Shown here one piece after another: positions 1-10,963 of a stretch of DNA of 64,000 bases. A program made the position numbers and the translations under genes. Each line of letters begins with the position of its first letter. The first letter of the stretch is position 1. Source of the stretch: Dichotomocladium elegans (Eukaryota; Mucoromycota; Mucoromycetes; Mucorales; Lichtheimiaceae); the NCBI GenBank assembly GCA_025716815.1, contig JAIXMN010000027.1, forward strand, positions 1-64,000, in the 5' to 3' direction. The notes beneath the pieces were generated by a model. That model was not told where the DNA came from. It made no database searches and saw only the letters and a list, made by a program, of their open reading frames with translations.

Positions 1-149
1 CGAGCGGCCTAGGGCTAAAAATACCTAAATAAACAGCATCAGTAAATGATGAAAATCGTTGATGAAAAGAGCATGCGATCCGCCGCTGTATTTACTGCAG
101 TATCGTTTATCACAAAGAAATTTCTTCTGCTCCTCCTTGATTTCCTATA

Positions 150-628
150 AATAATGGACAGCCGAGAAGTCTCCTTTCTCCATCAACTTCATCCCAACCC
201 TCTCTTCCATGGTCTTATCCTAAAATACCAAATTATTTTATTGCAACTAACATCCGCTGTCCTTTATAGATTAACAAATCGTACCCGTGCTTGATGAGCC
301 ATGGAAGAGAGGAGTTCGGAACACCCTTCCGCTCCTTCCCTCCGCCGCCGCCTGTCTCTTCCGGAGTGCTGGCTCTCTCGTCCTATCTCTCCGTCCCGGT
401 TATCGCCGGGACTACCCAGGATAACTCGTGGGTCCTTCGGGGCCCTTGAGTGTAAGTTAAAGCGTATGGAGGAGTAGTGTTTTCTGTTGATTAACAGGTT
501 CTAATCCACGGATACGAAATCTTTTTACCTATTGATACGACAACCTGATACAATTCTATGAGTCATTTTTTGTACTTGTACGACATTATTTATCTTGTTT
601 ACGACATTTGTTTTTGAAAATAAAGTAT
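150..628. repeat. Dispersed hairpin-bearing repeat, copy 1
   Basis: This is the first of two copies of the same repeat; the other is at 5530-6164. It carries an inverted pair, CTCTCTTCCATGG at about 199-211 and CCATGGAAGAGAG at about 299-311, separated by about 87 bases. After that comes a GC-rich stretch and then an AT-rich tail shared with copy 2 (CTATTGATACGACAACCT, then a GTACGACATTATTT segment) ending in an AATAAA-like signal. A CTATAAATA motif precedes the hairpin. A TATA-like motif followed by a poly(A)-like signal suggests a solo LTR or a non-autonomous element, but no coding sequence or clear target-site duplication is visible. The two copies are clearly related but diverged. Confidence 0.6.
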
Positions 629-978
629 GTTACATGTTTCATGCGGATATACAAATCACCGAAAGATTATGAGAAGGAATGGAAAAACGTCAAGATGCCC
701 TTGTAGCGTGAGACATCCATGACTCCGGTATATATATGGTTAGCCATTTTGATGCATCCAGACGTGGCCCCCTGTTCTTTGACTACTCGCGCGTCAGACT
801 ACGCCGGCCCCATCGATGTCGTCTGCAGATGCTTCAAGCAGTGCATGCTCAATATCGTTCGATCATTATCATGCACATTCCATTTGACCTCATTGATGTC
901 CTTGATCTGCCTGGGTCGTCTGCTAATTTTGGACGGTATCCTGTTATCCCAGTCTCTAATGACCGGATGAACTTCGTT

Positions 979-1003
979 GTATATATATATATATATATAT
1001 ATA
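979..1003. repeat. (AT)n microsatellite
   Basis: This is an uninterrupted run of about 12 AT dinucleotides. It interrupts an open frame at 736-1086 that I do not regard as a gene. Confidence 0.9.
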
Positions 1004-1122
1004 CCTATTTCATAGAGTTTCCCGCCTTAATCGGTCAGCATTTCTACCTCTTTGATAACCTGAAGCCGAATAACACAAAGCGCTAGCACATGAACCCATC
1101 CAAGCACATCGGCTGCCTATCA

Positions 1123-1612
1123 TCATCTGTACCGTCGACGGTTATGCACGGGCGACGATGAAGTAAGAGATTCCAGCACCAGGTTATCATACCGCATACA
1201 CAAATTTCCGCTAGGTCGCACGGTATAGTAGTGATTCATGCACACCATGAAATACGTATTGAATCGGGTCATCCATGATTCTCGACAGTGGTAGAATGGA
1301 ACAAAGATTCTACTGATCCTCGACCATCGGGGATCGTTTCCAAATGTTACTCGCTGTAGGTATTTGATATACGGACAGATGCATTGGCGGTTGACAAGCA
1401 ACGGTTTGGCTCTCGGATAGAGGGGCATGTGAATCGCCTTCCATGCTGAATTGATTGCTTGTGGGCAGCGTGCAGGTTATTGAGCTGATTGCGAGTTCGC
1501 TAACCACGTGAATGAACTGGGAGATCTGAAAGGTAATCTTCAGGCTGCTGTCCGACAGCAGTATAAATTCTGGTTGATTGTCCTTGATGCCGTCGGGCAG
1601 GGGCCCGTTCAT
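1123..1612 (-). CDS. Hypothetical protein, possible two-exon minus-strand gene fragment
   Basis: Two overlapping minus-strand frames together read like a protein. The upstream one starts MNGPLPDGIKDN at 1612 and is rich in ordinary hydrophobic and polar residues. The downstream one contains NTYFMVCMNHYYTVRP and ends at 1123. A splice or frameshift between them, near 1310-1430, is needed to join them. I do not recognise the family. The stretch lies in the repeat-rich left end, so it may be a decayed repeat gene rather than a host gene. No promoter or poly(A) signal decides the matter. Confidence 0.25.
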
Positions 1613-2099
1613 TCCACTGTAGTAACGGCATTAATAACGCCTAGCCACCAAATGCTGTCGTAACTCTTGCTGCATGCTCAGATAAACCAATTTTTCTGGC
1701 TAGACCTATTCCGCGTCTTCAGCCAACGCAGTCGTGTGCCATTGTCTCGTATGCCATCATACGGTCCAAGTGTTATTTCCGCTATTGTTCTATGCCCTGG
1801 CGGAGATAATAATATGCGGGATGGTTACTAAATCGAGAAGACTAACATTGTTCTCTTCTTCCTTAGCGTTACCCCCTCAAACCGTCCAGTATTCCCATTT
1901 ACAGTTGTGGTTCTACTGCACAAAGATGGTTACATGAGTGCAATAAAAGAAAGAAAAAGAAAAGCTACTATGCAAATGCCACATACTCACCCCTTGAAGA
2001 ATGGCAGCCAACAATCCCAAAGTGGGAATAATCAATATCAACTCCGAAGGACTTTCTATCAATATTTTTTTTTTGGATTGGGTTATCGATATTTTAACA
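1613..2099. other. Intergenic, upstream of the TRF4-like gene
   Basis: I see no convincing gene here. Short frames on both strands have no recognisable content. The last 100 bases include a long T run just before the TRF4-like start. An in-frame upstream ATG at 2001 would add 33 hydrophobic, uncharacteristic residues to that protein, so I treat this stretch as leader. Confidence 0.5.
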
Positions 2100-3825
2100 A
2101 TGGCAAAAAAGGCCAAAAAGAAGCAAAGACGAGTTTACGACACACGATCGTTGGAGAGTACTTCTGGTCCAGAGTCTGTAGCTACAGAAACATCAAGTTT
2201 ACCAGCTGAGCAGGACATTGCCAGTAAGCAACAGAGACAACCCGAATGATCAATTTTGTTCTCGTTTAATTGCGTCCACAGATAGCGATGACTTTATCTC
2301 CCTCGACTTTGGTGAGGAGAAAGAGAAGGAGAGCAGACAGGCAAAACGAAGCAGGATGAGAGAAGAACAGAAAACCAGAAAAAGAAAGCGCCATGAGATC
2401 GATCAAGATGAAGATCTTGAGGGGATTGAGTCTTTCCCGTGGGTTGCTCAGCTTCCGTCTCAATATGACGCTCCTCTCGATGTATGCAAGATGCAAGTAG
2501 ACTTATTCACGCTGACTTTTGTCATTTGAAGCTCATTTTATTCCATTTTCTTCAGTTTTGATACCGAAGTACGTTCACTCGTGCGGTATCTCGATCCAAC
2601 ACCTGCAGAACGTTTTCTTCGTGACTTTCTCGTCTATCGTATCAGGACCGCCTTAGAAAACCGATTCAAGGGCAGCAAAGTAGAGGTTTTTGGGAGTTAT
2701 GCAACAGACCTGTTTCTTCCGAATAGGCAAGCGGATGCTGTTACACATGAAGAGTAGCATAATCGGACTGACAGTGAAGACCAGTGACATTGATATAGTA
2801 GTACAAGGACAGAATCTCCAGCTCTTCAAAGTTGCAGCCGTACTTGAGTATGAAGGCGTCTGTAATAAACCTCAAGTGATCTCACAAGCTATGGTATGAC
2901 GGAAACAATGGATGGGATGGGGTGTATTAAGGCTATTCCGATTATCAGAGTGAAGTATGATGATTAATGACTATACAACAGGTACCGGTGATCAAGTTTG
3001 AAGATACCCTCACCAAGATCAAGGTTGATATTGTGCTTAATTCAATGTCTGGCGTCGACAGTGCGAGATGCATCCGAAAAATGATGGCAAAACAGCCAGG
3101 CCTTCGCCCGCTTTCGCTCTTGATCAAGCACTTTCTTGCAATGCGGAACCTAAACGAAGTTTTTACGGGTGGAATGGGAGGATACGCGATTGTCTGTATG
3201 GTCATGAGCTTCCTGCAGGTACGGCAATCATTATTGACGGCACGTAAGGCAAAGAATCAATATGTGTGCCCATGATTCTTTTAGATGCACCCAAAAATCC
3301 GGAACCATTTAATTGAACCTGAGAACAACCTTGGGACTTTGCTAGTTGAATTTTTCCAACTGTACGGCGTGAGCTTCAACGTTGATACCGTGGGAATCGA
3401 TGTCTCTGGAAATGGGTCATATTATCCAAAGGTAATCTTATCCCCCGCCCCATCGCCGACGTAAGCTGATGATACTCTTAAAGCGATTCAGCCGGAGCCG
3501 CAACGGCGATCCAGTGTTTGCAATCCGTGATCCAATGGATCCACATAACGACATTGGGATGAAATCATACAACGCAATCAAGGTGATCAAGCAGTTCAGA
3601 TACGCTTACATAAGCATGACTACCCGTTTCTTCGACCTACACGAGCGACGGAATAGTCACCGAAAGTTCTTTCCCCAAAAGGATATCCATCTTTCAATCT
3701 TGTCGCGAGCCTTCAGCATCCCTCCGGAGATGATGGAACTCAGGCAACACATTGATTGTGTTTACAGAGACCGTGCCTGGGAGGAGATCGATGGGGCAGA
3801 TGCTTTCATTGCTGCACGCACTTGA
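2100..3825 (+). CDS. TRF4: Non-canonical poly(A) polymerase, TRF4/5-PAPD5 type
   Basis: Enzymes of this family add short A-tails to aberrant or non-coding nuclear RNAs, in yeast as the catalytic subunit of the TRAMP complex that feeds the nuclear exosome. The assembled product is 446 residues. A basic N-terminus (MAKKAKKKQRR) leads to FPWVAQLPSQY. The nucleotidyltransferase core follows: FGSYATDLFLPNSDID carries the GS motif and first two Asp, and IKVDIVLN carries the third. The poly(A) polymerase-associated domain includes EPENNLGTLLVEFF, and the NRM-like part is RDPMDPHNDIG. Seven exons fit: 2100-2223, 2282-2492, 2556-2726, 2785-2893, 2982-3218, 3285-3431, 3484-3825. Their sum is an exact multiple of three. 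Two introns need GC-AG splicing to keep the conserved core in frame. Start 2100 was preferred over the in-frame ATG at 2001 because of the typical basic N-terminus. All catalytic residues are present. Confidence 0.9.
2493..2555 (+). other. Putative GC-AG intron 2 of the TRF4-like gene
   Basis: The only junction that joins the PWV segment to the FDTEVRSLVRYL helix in frame uses a GCAAGT donor at 2493 and a TTCAG acceptor ending at 2555. Nearby GT donors at 2482 and 2497 leave the wrong phase. Confidence 0.6.
2727..2784 (+). other. Putative GC-AG intron 3 of the TRF4-like gene
   Basis: A GCAAGC donor at 2727 and an ACCAG acceptor ending at 2784 rebuild the catalytic motif LFLPNSDID exactly. 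Without this splice the frame hits a stop, and no GT donor restores the motif. Confidence 0.75.
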
Positions 3826-4573
3826 CTTTAGTGCTGTATATATTTTACTCCTGTCCCTTCTTTTTCTTCCCGCATACCTAGCTCTCAATACATGAAATAA
3901 GCTATTTCCTTGTTTCGCTTCTCTCTCAACCTTTCAATAATCGTGTAAATCTTTCTCTCTCTCTATTTTTCTGTACAGAATCTCGGCCCAAACTCCATCG
4001 CAAGGCCACAATATATCGCTCTTTCAGCCTCATACAGCCGAACAATGCTCTCCATCTGCTGTGAGACGTTTTTGTAGGATGAAGGGAGGGAAGCGGTGTA
4101 GCACGTGCGAATGTTCTATTCTTACGCGAGCGTGTCATCTACGTATTCCACTGTAATCGACAGAAGATATCATCACGTGCTGTTTACAAATTTTCCAAAA
4201 TTGAAGTCGTACCCAGCCGGTTCTGAAGTCGCAGGATCACAAGAGTAGAAGTCGCGTTTTGCCCAGAAATCTTTACGCGTGAGAACAAAGCAAATGTCGC
4301 ATGCACGACAAAAGTTGTCGCCCGAAAAAGCGTGGCAAATCCATCTCTACCCATTTCCATTCTGAAATGAGCAATTTATTGTTTTACGATGGTCAAGGCC
4401 AATGTCGTTGATGAGGAAATGTACTCTCTGCAATCCGTTTGTTCTCATACAGAATATCTGCGTAGTATATCTTGCAAAGATAACTCTGAGCTTTCTGCCA
4501 CGCACTTTCCCCAAACGAAAGGATAGAGACATTCGGATGAAAGAAGCGGGGGATCAAGCGCAATTACACAGCG
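3826..4573. other. Intergenic region
   Basis: This is the 3' flank of the TRF4-like gene, including a (CT)n run near 3950-3965, followed by a stretch without a recognisable gene. Short minus-strand frames at 3926-4138 and 4347-4532 have no family signature. Confidence 0.5.
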
Positions 4574-5388
4574 TACACTGACCAAGACAAGGTCAGATTT
4601 TTCAAACGGATGTTTGAGAAGGTATTGAGTGCATCAGCTGCTAGGAATCCATGTTCGTTCAGTTCAGCGATGGGCATCACAGTACGAAAAGGGATCCCGG
4701 CAGCATTTTTAAGAAATGTAGAGGCAGAGGTCGTTCACGTATTCTCAACAAAGAGCATAAGAGTGCTATTTTAGAATGGATTGTTGAGAATCCGTCCATT
4801 GTCCTAGAGCAGTTGATGGAGCAACTGCCCCACAGATTTGAGGGTCTCAAAGTATCCAAAACGACGCTCCATCGACTTAGAAAAAACTGCGTTTTTCTTG
4901 ATGAGTCTGGATTCCATATTAACATGAAGCGCAGCATGGCATGATCCAAGAAAGGAACTTGTGCAGTAGTCGCAGTGCCGAAAACAAGAGCAAAAACAAC
5001 TACCATCTTGGGAACAATCTCGGCATCAGGGATCATTAAATGTAGCTTGAGAATCCCACAACCACCAGCCAAAAAAAGAAAAAGAGTGGGACAGTCCATA
5101 GCTGCGAGCAAAGGAACTGTAACTGGGCACTAGCTCAGCTTTCTTAAGGCTACCATGGATGAAATGGATAAGTATGAACTTATGAAGGGCCATTATTTGG
5201 TAATGGATAATGCACCCATTTATAAAGCTGGGGATATCTCTAAATACATAGAGTCTCGAGGATATCGATGCGCCTATCTTCCATTCTATTCGCTTGAACT
5301 CAATCCGATTGAGGAGCTTTGGACAGTTGTGAAGAGCAAAGTAAAACGCAATAGGTTCTTGGAAAGCGAGTACAGCAACTACAGATGA
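4574..5388 (+). pseudogene. Decayed Tc1/mariner-family transposase
   Basis: Transposases of this family cut and paste DNA using a DDE catalytic triad. The N-terminal helix-turn-helix part is recognisable (YTDQDKVRFFKRM near 4574, then SIFKKCRGRGRSRILNKEH). The catalytic part follows: first Asp in CVFLDESGFHIN, second in YLVMDNAPIY, and NPIEELW carrying the last acidic residue. Decay is plain. The first block is in another frame. The usual stretch between the HTH (HRLRKN) and CVFLDES is deleted. In-frame stops follow KRSMA (TGA at 4942-4944) and GTVTGH (TAG, near 5131), where the family normally has Trp and Tyr. I could not identify terminal inverted repeats. It is non-functional. Confidence 0.88.
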
Positions 5389-5529
5389 CCGGCATGTTCA
5401 ATAGTAGGGAGTAAGATATTTATCCATGACGAGGAATGGCCTTGGATGGGAAAAAAACGGATACGACAGGCATTAGAATGCAGTGGTGGCATTGCTGAAT
5501 GATATACGAAAAGTTGTTAGTGCCCACTA

Positions 5530-6164
5530 CTCCGGTCTTGATTTTCTATATCCTTAGCCTCTCTTCCATGGGTTATCCGGTATGAATCTTTACATTGCCT
5601 TGCTTTTTATACAAAACTAACATCCCTTACTGCTAAAGCATGGAAGAGAGGTCAAAGGATACCGGACTCCTCGGTGGGGCCGCGATTTGACTGCCTTCGG
5701 GCAGGGCCCTTCCTCTTTTTTCTTTTTTGTTCGAGGAGCCGTTGCTTCTGGTGTCGCCCGTGCTTGTCCCTGCCGTCGCTCCACCGTCGCTCACACCCAA
5801 GGTGTTCCCCAATTTTATTTTATTTATTGCTGTCGTCTGCTTGTCCCCCGCGCTTACCCGGTGTAATTTGCCGCTGACCCGCCTTTCGACAGCTTCGTGC
5901 CTGCCATTGTGCCCCTGCCGTTGCTTCTGGCGCACCACCGATCCTCCGCCGCGGGTTATCGCCGCGTGCACATCTGGATACACCTGGTGTGAGCCGGGGG
6001 GGGCAAGTCAAAGTGTATGGTGTGGGGTAATATTTTCTGTAGACTAACGAATTCTCCTTTCCTATTGATACGACAACCTTATACAATTCTATGCGTCATT
6101 TTTTTGTACTTGGTACGACATTATTTTATATTGTATACGCCATTTGTTTTTGAAAATAAAGTAC
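5530..6164. repeat. Dispersed hairpin-bearing repeat, copy 2
   Basis: This is homologous to 150-628. The inverted pair CCTCTCTTCCATGG (about 5559-5572) and CATGGAAGAGAGG (about 5639-5651) is kept, as is the AT-rich 3' tail ending in AATAAAGTA. Between them lies a GC-rich stretch that gives long open frames on both strands; I read these as compositional artefacts. The copy lies directly downstream of the Tc1/mariner remnant. Confidence 0.6.
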
Positions 6165-6393
6165 GATTACTACAGACGTTACTGGGCTTGCTTGGCGCCC
6201 AATAGATAGTTGAAGTCCCCTGGAACAGCGAGAAGACAAAGGTGCTTTGTGATGAATACCCATCGACTTTTTTGGAATCGTACTGAAGCGACAGTAGTTG
6301 AGTGTGGCCGTTGACAAGAGCACCTGTCACTATTCAAAATATGGGGAGGCCTAAAAACTTTTGCTTGTTGTATCGTACACCGTGGGCTGTAGA

Positions 6394-6710
6394 TGTCATG
6401 GTCTTCCTGTTCATGACACTGCGCCTGCACAGTCAGTAGTGAGCGGGATTACTGATCATCCATCCACTTTCCCGCAAGTACGTCTTGATGCCCTGACTTC
6501 TCCCATCTCACGTCTATCCAACGGGTGATTTTAATGAAGGCGGAGAGAAAAATCGCCCGGGATAATAATCGCAGGCGGGAGTAACGGAAAGCAGTGTCAA
6601 CGGCTTAACACTTGGTTCCATCAAAGCTAACCTGATCCATTCCAACGCTTATAAAAAGAGAATCGTTTTTATTCAATAAAATGCATCCCAAAGCACTCGA
6701 TTTTGACCCA
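6394..6710 (+). mobile_element. Long terminal repeat of a Ty3/gypsy element
   Basis: The segment begins TGTCATGG and ends GACCCA, the TG...CA ends expected of an LTR. A TATA box (TTATAAAAAGAGAATCG, near 6650) is followed by an AATAAA signal near 6675. A second copy lies at 19502-19828. Degenerate gypsy coding sequence follows directly, so this is taken as the 5' LTR. No matching 3' LTR is present downstream. Confidence 0.65.
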
Positions 6711-8177
6711 TTGGCTTTACACTACGAGCAATTCTTCCCGAATACCACATTTTTTTTTTACTTCGATTACCTCTTTATTCTTCACCATGTCCGTGACGTC
6801 CGTAGCCAATCCCATTTCTACCCCAATGCCCACCACTTCGCGCTCCGTGTCCTCCGCAGCTCTTGATCACAAACCTGAGGGCGCGGGATTGGCCGAGGTG
6901 CATAAGAGTATCCAGGCTCCTTCTAACAAGCATTTTTGATCATTCGCAAGCACACGTTCCTATCGCTTTCCAATCACTAGAGCGCCTCTGGGCCCTCCTG
7001 GTCATCGGTGCTACTGACAGCATTGTTCCATTCGTTGTGCGCACGTTTCAGTCGGTCTGGCACACCTGCCAAAGGTACCATATGCCTGGCATCAGCAGGC
7101 ATCAATCTCCCGCATGTCGGATTTGTGAATAAAAAGCTATCTTTGAGTTGTAATCAACAGTCTGCCTTCCATAGTTTTGGTGTGCTGGACCTACACGACC
7201 AAGTTGACGATTGCATTAGTACTGACATCATCCTTCAGATTGACATCCACGTAGCAGGTCTACTCACGCATTGGGACGCATCAGCTGTAGACCCGAGTAC
7301 CAAAGTCCACTGGCGACGACGATTCGATTCTGCCCAACAACTCCCCAGCTGGCTGGCCGCATGAACGCCGGATGTTCATGGAATCAATCCAACTCTTCCT
7401 CAAGCCCAATGTGGTGATCACCGACCGATTCTTTCTGTACGTTACCAGAAGCCGTTGTTCCACTCGAAAACCCTTCTGGTGCTGTCGCTTACCACGCGCA
7501 ATACAAATTACCTGTTGCTTTCCAACCCTTCCTACTGCTGCATGTCGAGAAGTAGCTCGCCGACAGAGTCATCACCCGCTTGACCGCGATCAGTCACTGG
7601 AATATCCCGATCGTGTTCGCGCGAAAGTAGGACAACGAGCGAAACTACACCAAAATATCGCCCTTGCCTAACGTGCGTCAGCTCAACTTACTGCTCCCTG
7701 AAGATCGGCTTCCGCAACCGGACTTGTCCGACGTCTTTGAGCGCACGACCGGATCCACGACATTAGATCTGACCAACACATTTCATCGGCTTCTGATAGC
7801 CAAAGAACATCAACACAAGACAGCAATCGAATTCAATGATGTGTAGTATGCGTTCCAAGGCAATCCGTTCGATATCCGCTCTCCGTCATTTACGTATCAA
7901 GTTGTCAGGGAACGGCTATTCACCGAACCTCCATGTGTGCCGCTCTTCATTGACGATTTGGGTGTCCATAGTGCCAGCTTCGAAGACCACGTATCTCACG
8001 TCCAGGAAGTGGTCCGACGCCTCAACGACGTCAGCCTCATTCTCTATAGGGACAAGTGTGCCTTTGAACAGCGCTAAGTTAGACCTCATGGCATTCTGCA
8101 TCTCAGATGCAGGCATTGCTTTGGATCCACGCAAGGTCGCCAACATCGAGGAATGGTCGCAATCTAGTACCGTCTAA
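6711..8177 (+). mobile_element. Degenerate Ty3/gypsy retrotransposon internal region (gag-pol remnant)
   Basis: Reverse transcriptase blocks typical of fungal gypsy elements appear in order across shifting frames: a WNIPIVFARK-like block near 7600-7630, LLLPEDRLPQPDLSDVFERT near 7684, TTLDLTNTFHRLLIAKEHQH near 7757, VPLFIDDLGVHSASFEDHV near 7945 with the catalytic DD pair, and ISDAGIALDPRKVANIEEW near 8101. Stops and frameshifts separate the blocks. RNase H, integrase and the 3' LTR are absent, because the sequence changes to a minus-strand Tc1 fragment at about 8170. A short open segment near 6787 (MSVTSVANPISTPMP) may be the start of gag. It is non-functional. Confidence 0.8.
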
Positions 8178-8648
8178 GGTTGAAACGAGCATCGTCAGGC
8201 CAAACGACAGCGACCCCAATCGCCTGTGGTCCAGTGGGGATTGTCATTAGCGTACTCAGTCCTTTTCTTGCGCTGCCTTGGGTCCAGGAAATGCCTTTGA
8301 GCAGGATTGCTGGAAAGAAGATCTTGTGATAGCAGCCCTCTGCGAGTTGTTGAGGTGCTGATAGCATTTGGTAAACCAGGAAGACAACTCTGATGCATAT
8401 TGCAAGGATCGAATGGCGATTGATGAGCAGAGAGGGCAATGTGACGCTCGGCTCCTTTTGAAAGGAGTTTGGGGCGTCCTGAGCGAGGTAAGGGAGTTGT
8501 TTTTCAAGTCATGCGGTAATTGCGGATGATCTTTTGAAACCGTGTACTTGCTTCCAAACGGCAATGACTTGTAGGCCACAGATCGCTCCTCAAATAAGCT
8601 CAGACGTCTCCTTTCGTTTTTCGTCAAGCATGCTAGTGATTTCGCCAA
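8164..8648 (-). pseudogene. Tc1-type transposase N-terminal remnant
   Basis: Read on the minus strand, this stretch gives the N-terminal half of a Tc1-like transposase across several frames. An HTH begins LTKNERRRLSLFEE and continues SKYTVSKIIRNYR. A GRPKLLSKGAERHIALSAH block follows, then RQRKKRTEYAND and NPHWTTGDW, which normally precede the first catalytic Asp. The reading stops at RFNLRRY, and the next bases belong to the oppositely oriented gypsy remnant. The catalytic DDE half is missing and at least two frameshifts are present. It belongs to a different lineage from the transposase at 4574-5388. Confidence 0.65.
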
Positions 8649-9216
8649 GGGGCATCGTAACGTAATGTTTCAAGATGGTGAGAAAAATCAGGAAAAAGGA
8701 AAGCCACCGTTTCAAACGGTTGACGCGAAGTGTGTAACACAGCCAGACGGCAGGTACGAAGTAACACATACTACATACAGTATGGCTACGGCACTCTTTA
8801 CTTCGCACAATCTGTAAACATATCAGCAGGGCAGAACAGTACCTGTATAGAAATAGGTGATAAGACACTAAAGTCGCTTGGGGCATTTTGCCAAAGGATG
8901 AGAGGAAATTAAAACATAGAGTCGTCATCCAGGTAGTTTGTGAATCGAACTAATACCGTATTTCTCTATATGACTTGGCTATTAATGACCATTTTCTAGG
9001 CCCATATATCACTTTATGTATACGCAAATATTGGCTTCTAGTTGTTATTCACTTGCGAAGCTCGCGACGGCGTCACTTTGATGGTACAAAGAAAGTCATG
9101 ATAGAGTAAAGATCCCATGGCTGCTGTGGATGCTGGGTCAAATGCTGTCGATAAAGTAAAACTTGTATTTGCGAGGTGTAATTGTATGGGCTTCGTTTCC
9201 TCTTGGCCTTGCTTCA
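8649..9216. other. Repeat-flanked region without a recognisable gene
   Basis: Short frames occur on both strands but show no family motif, clear splice pattern or conserved repeat. Confidence 0.4.
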
Positions 9217-10003
9217 TCATCGCAGGCTGGCGAGAATCATGTGTCGTACATACATAATGATAATGAGTGCCAGGATTGAGGCGAATGAGGGTGATGATAT
9301 CGGTACCTTGAGCATGTAGAATAACGGCTCGATGATATCGACTGTTGGGCCCGATCGACGTATACTTTGTTGTAATAAATATGCGTCATCCATCAGCAGC
9401 ATAGCAATAAAAAGTAGGGCATCATACCTTGGCGATGCAAAAATGTTGTTTTGTTGCAGTGTGTTGCCGCGGTTGCCGTAGGACACTGCTAGAATCTATG
9501 TATATATATTCATCATGAGCAACAAAATAATATACAGCATAACATCATACCTTTTGGACATATATGTGTGGATGTGCAAATGGGGAATGTCGGCATGCAC
9601 TTTGACAGGATGGAGTCATACTAATGAAACCACCCAAGTCTGGCGTGCCCTTTCAATCTCGGCAAGGTGTTGGCTGAGTGGAATCTATAGAAGATACCAC
9701 CCAGGTCAGGCCTGCCTTGTTTACCGTCCTCCTGGGCGGGGAGGACTTTGCGCTCCACCAATGCGCCGCGACCAGTCTTACTACTTACCCGCCGTTCCCG
9801 CGTTGCAATACAATGCTGCTCAGATACCAACCATACTGGCCCAGAATGAGCTCCATGTGCGCGCACCCCCTCCCGAAGAGCATCTCTGGGACAGTCAATG
9901 CATTGCCTTGGCGAGTAGCCTCTAAGAGCGGCGAACTCCTCGCACCAGAGGGCTTTTACGCCTCGGGGCGGACCATTGCATCGAGGACTTGTTGATGAAT
10001 GGC
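9217..10003 (-). pseudogene. Unit 1 of a decayed minus-strand gene family
   Basis: The minus strand gives pieces seen again in other units: an exon starting near 10003 after a TTTTCTAG-type acceptor (AIHQQVLDAMVRPEA, then stop), MLFGRGCAHMELILGQYGWY near 9840, a GTAAGT donor near 9790, and SPRYDALLFIAMLLMDDAY near 9420 continuing to 9217. Nucleotide identity to units at 10340, 10964, 13335 and 16587 defines the repeat. Stops and shifts show it is broken. The family is not recognised. The SEAT..GFTLVEVE reading in unit 3 loosely recalls C-terminal domains of fungal Crinkler-like proteins, which is a guess only. Confidence 0.5.
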
Positions 10004-10117
10004 CTAGAAAAATAAAAATACATTCATGGTTCAGTATTGAGTGTATGGATTATACAGTTAAAAAAGAAAAGGTAACTTACTTGTAAAAAAGGGACGAAGA
10101 CGAAAGGGACGACGAAA

Positions 10118-10222
10118 ACCACCCATCCACTCCACACCCCCACCACCCACTCCACTCCACACCTCTCCACCCACTCCACCCACTCCACCTCTCCACCTCT
10201 CCACCTCTCCACCACCCCACCT
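10118..10222. repeat. CCACTCCAC/CTCTCCAC minisatellite
   Basis: This is a tandem array of short C-rich motifs built on CCACTCCAC and CTCCACCT. Shorter versions occur in the neighbouring repeat unit at about 10745-10805, so expansion happened within a repeat unit. Confidence 0.8.
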
Positions 10223-10319
10223 CTCCAACAACTCAAAAACAAACAACTCAAAAGTGCGGGCAGTTTTAGGGCATGCCCAGGCCCAGTCGCCAGTCGCCAG
10301 TCGCCAGTCATAGGTTGCC

Positions 10320-10631
10320 GTCCGATTTGCTACAAGAGATATGTATGTCAGTCGTCAGCGGCGTTGTGATATATATCATGGTGTATTATACCTCATGTTA
10401 GGCTGCCTGCCTTGTTTAACGTCCTCGCTGGACTGGAGGACTTGCGCCGCCGTGCGCTGCGGACGATCGTTCTACGTACTTACCGGTCCAGCAATGCAAT
10501 ATACTGCGCGTGGTATTAGCACGCACTGTAATGCCCAGGTAAGTAGCCTCTAAGAGCGGCGAACTCCTCGCACTAGAGGGCTTTTACGCCTCGGGACGGA
10601 CCATTACATCGAGGACTTGTTGATGAATGGC
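10320..10631 (-). pseudogene. Unit 2 of the decayed minus-strand gene family
   Basis: This is homologous to unit 1. The minus-strand exon begins at about 10631 after a CTTCTAG acceptor and reads AIHQQVLDVMVRPEA then a stop. The centre is shortened relative to units 1 and 5. A GTAAGTAC motif near 10480 matches the donor position of unit 1. It is not functional. Confidence 0.5.
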
Positions 10632-10963
10632 CTAGAAGAATAAAAATATATTCGTTTTCAGTATTGAGTGTACGGAATATTCAGTTAAAAAGAAAAGGAA
10701 CTTACTGGAAAAAAAGGGACGAAGATGAAAGGGACGACGAAAACCACCTATCCACTCCACACCGCACCACCTCTCCATCCACCTCCACCTCCACACCTCT
10801 CCAACAACTCAAAAGCATACAACTCAAAAGTGTGGGCAGTTTTAGGGCATGCCCAGGCCCGATCGCCGGTTGCCAGTCGCCAGTTGACAGTTGCCGTAGA
10901 CACTCCTACGGTAGACATGCATCATTCATCAGCAGCATAGCAATACACACCATGATATCATAC

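Noticed and set aside
736..1086. 116-residue plus-strand frame
   Set aside because: It runs through an (AT)n microsatellite (poly Tyr-Ile) and has no other support.
5633..5983. 116-residue minus-strand open frame
   Set aside because: It runs through the GC-rich middle of a repeat, is low in complexity, and copy 1 of the repeat does not keep it.
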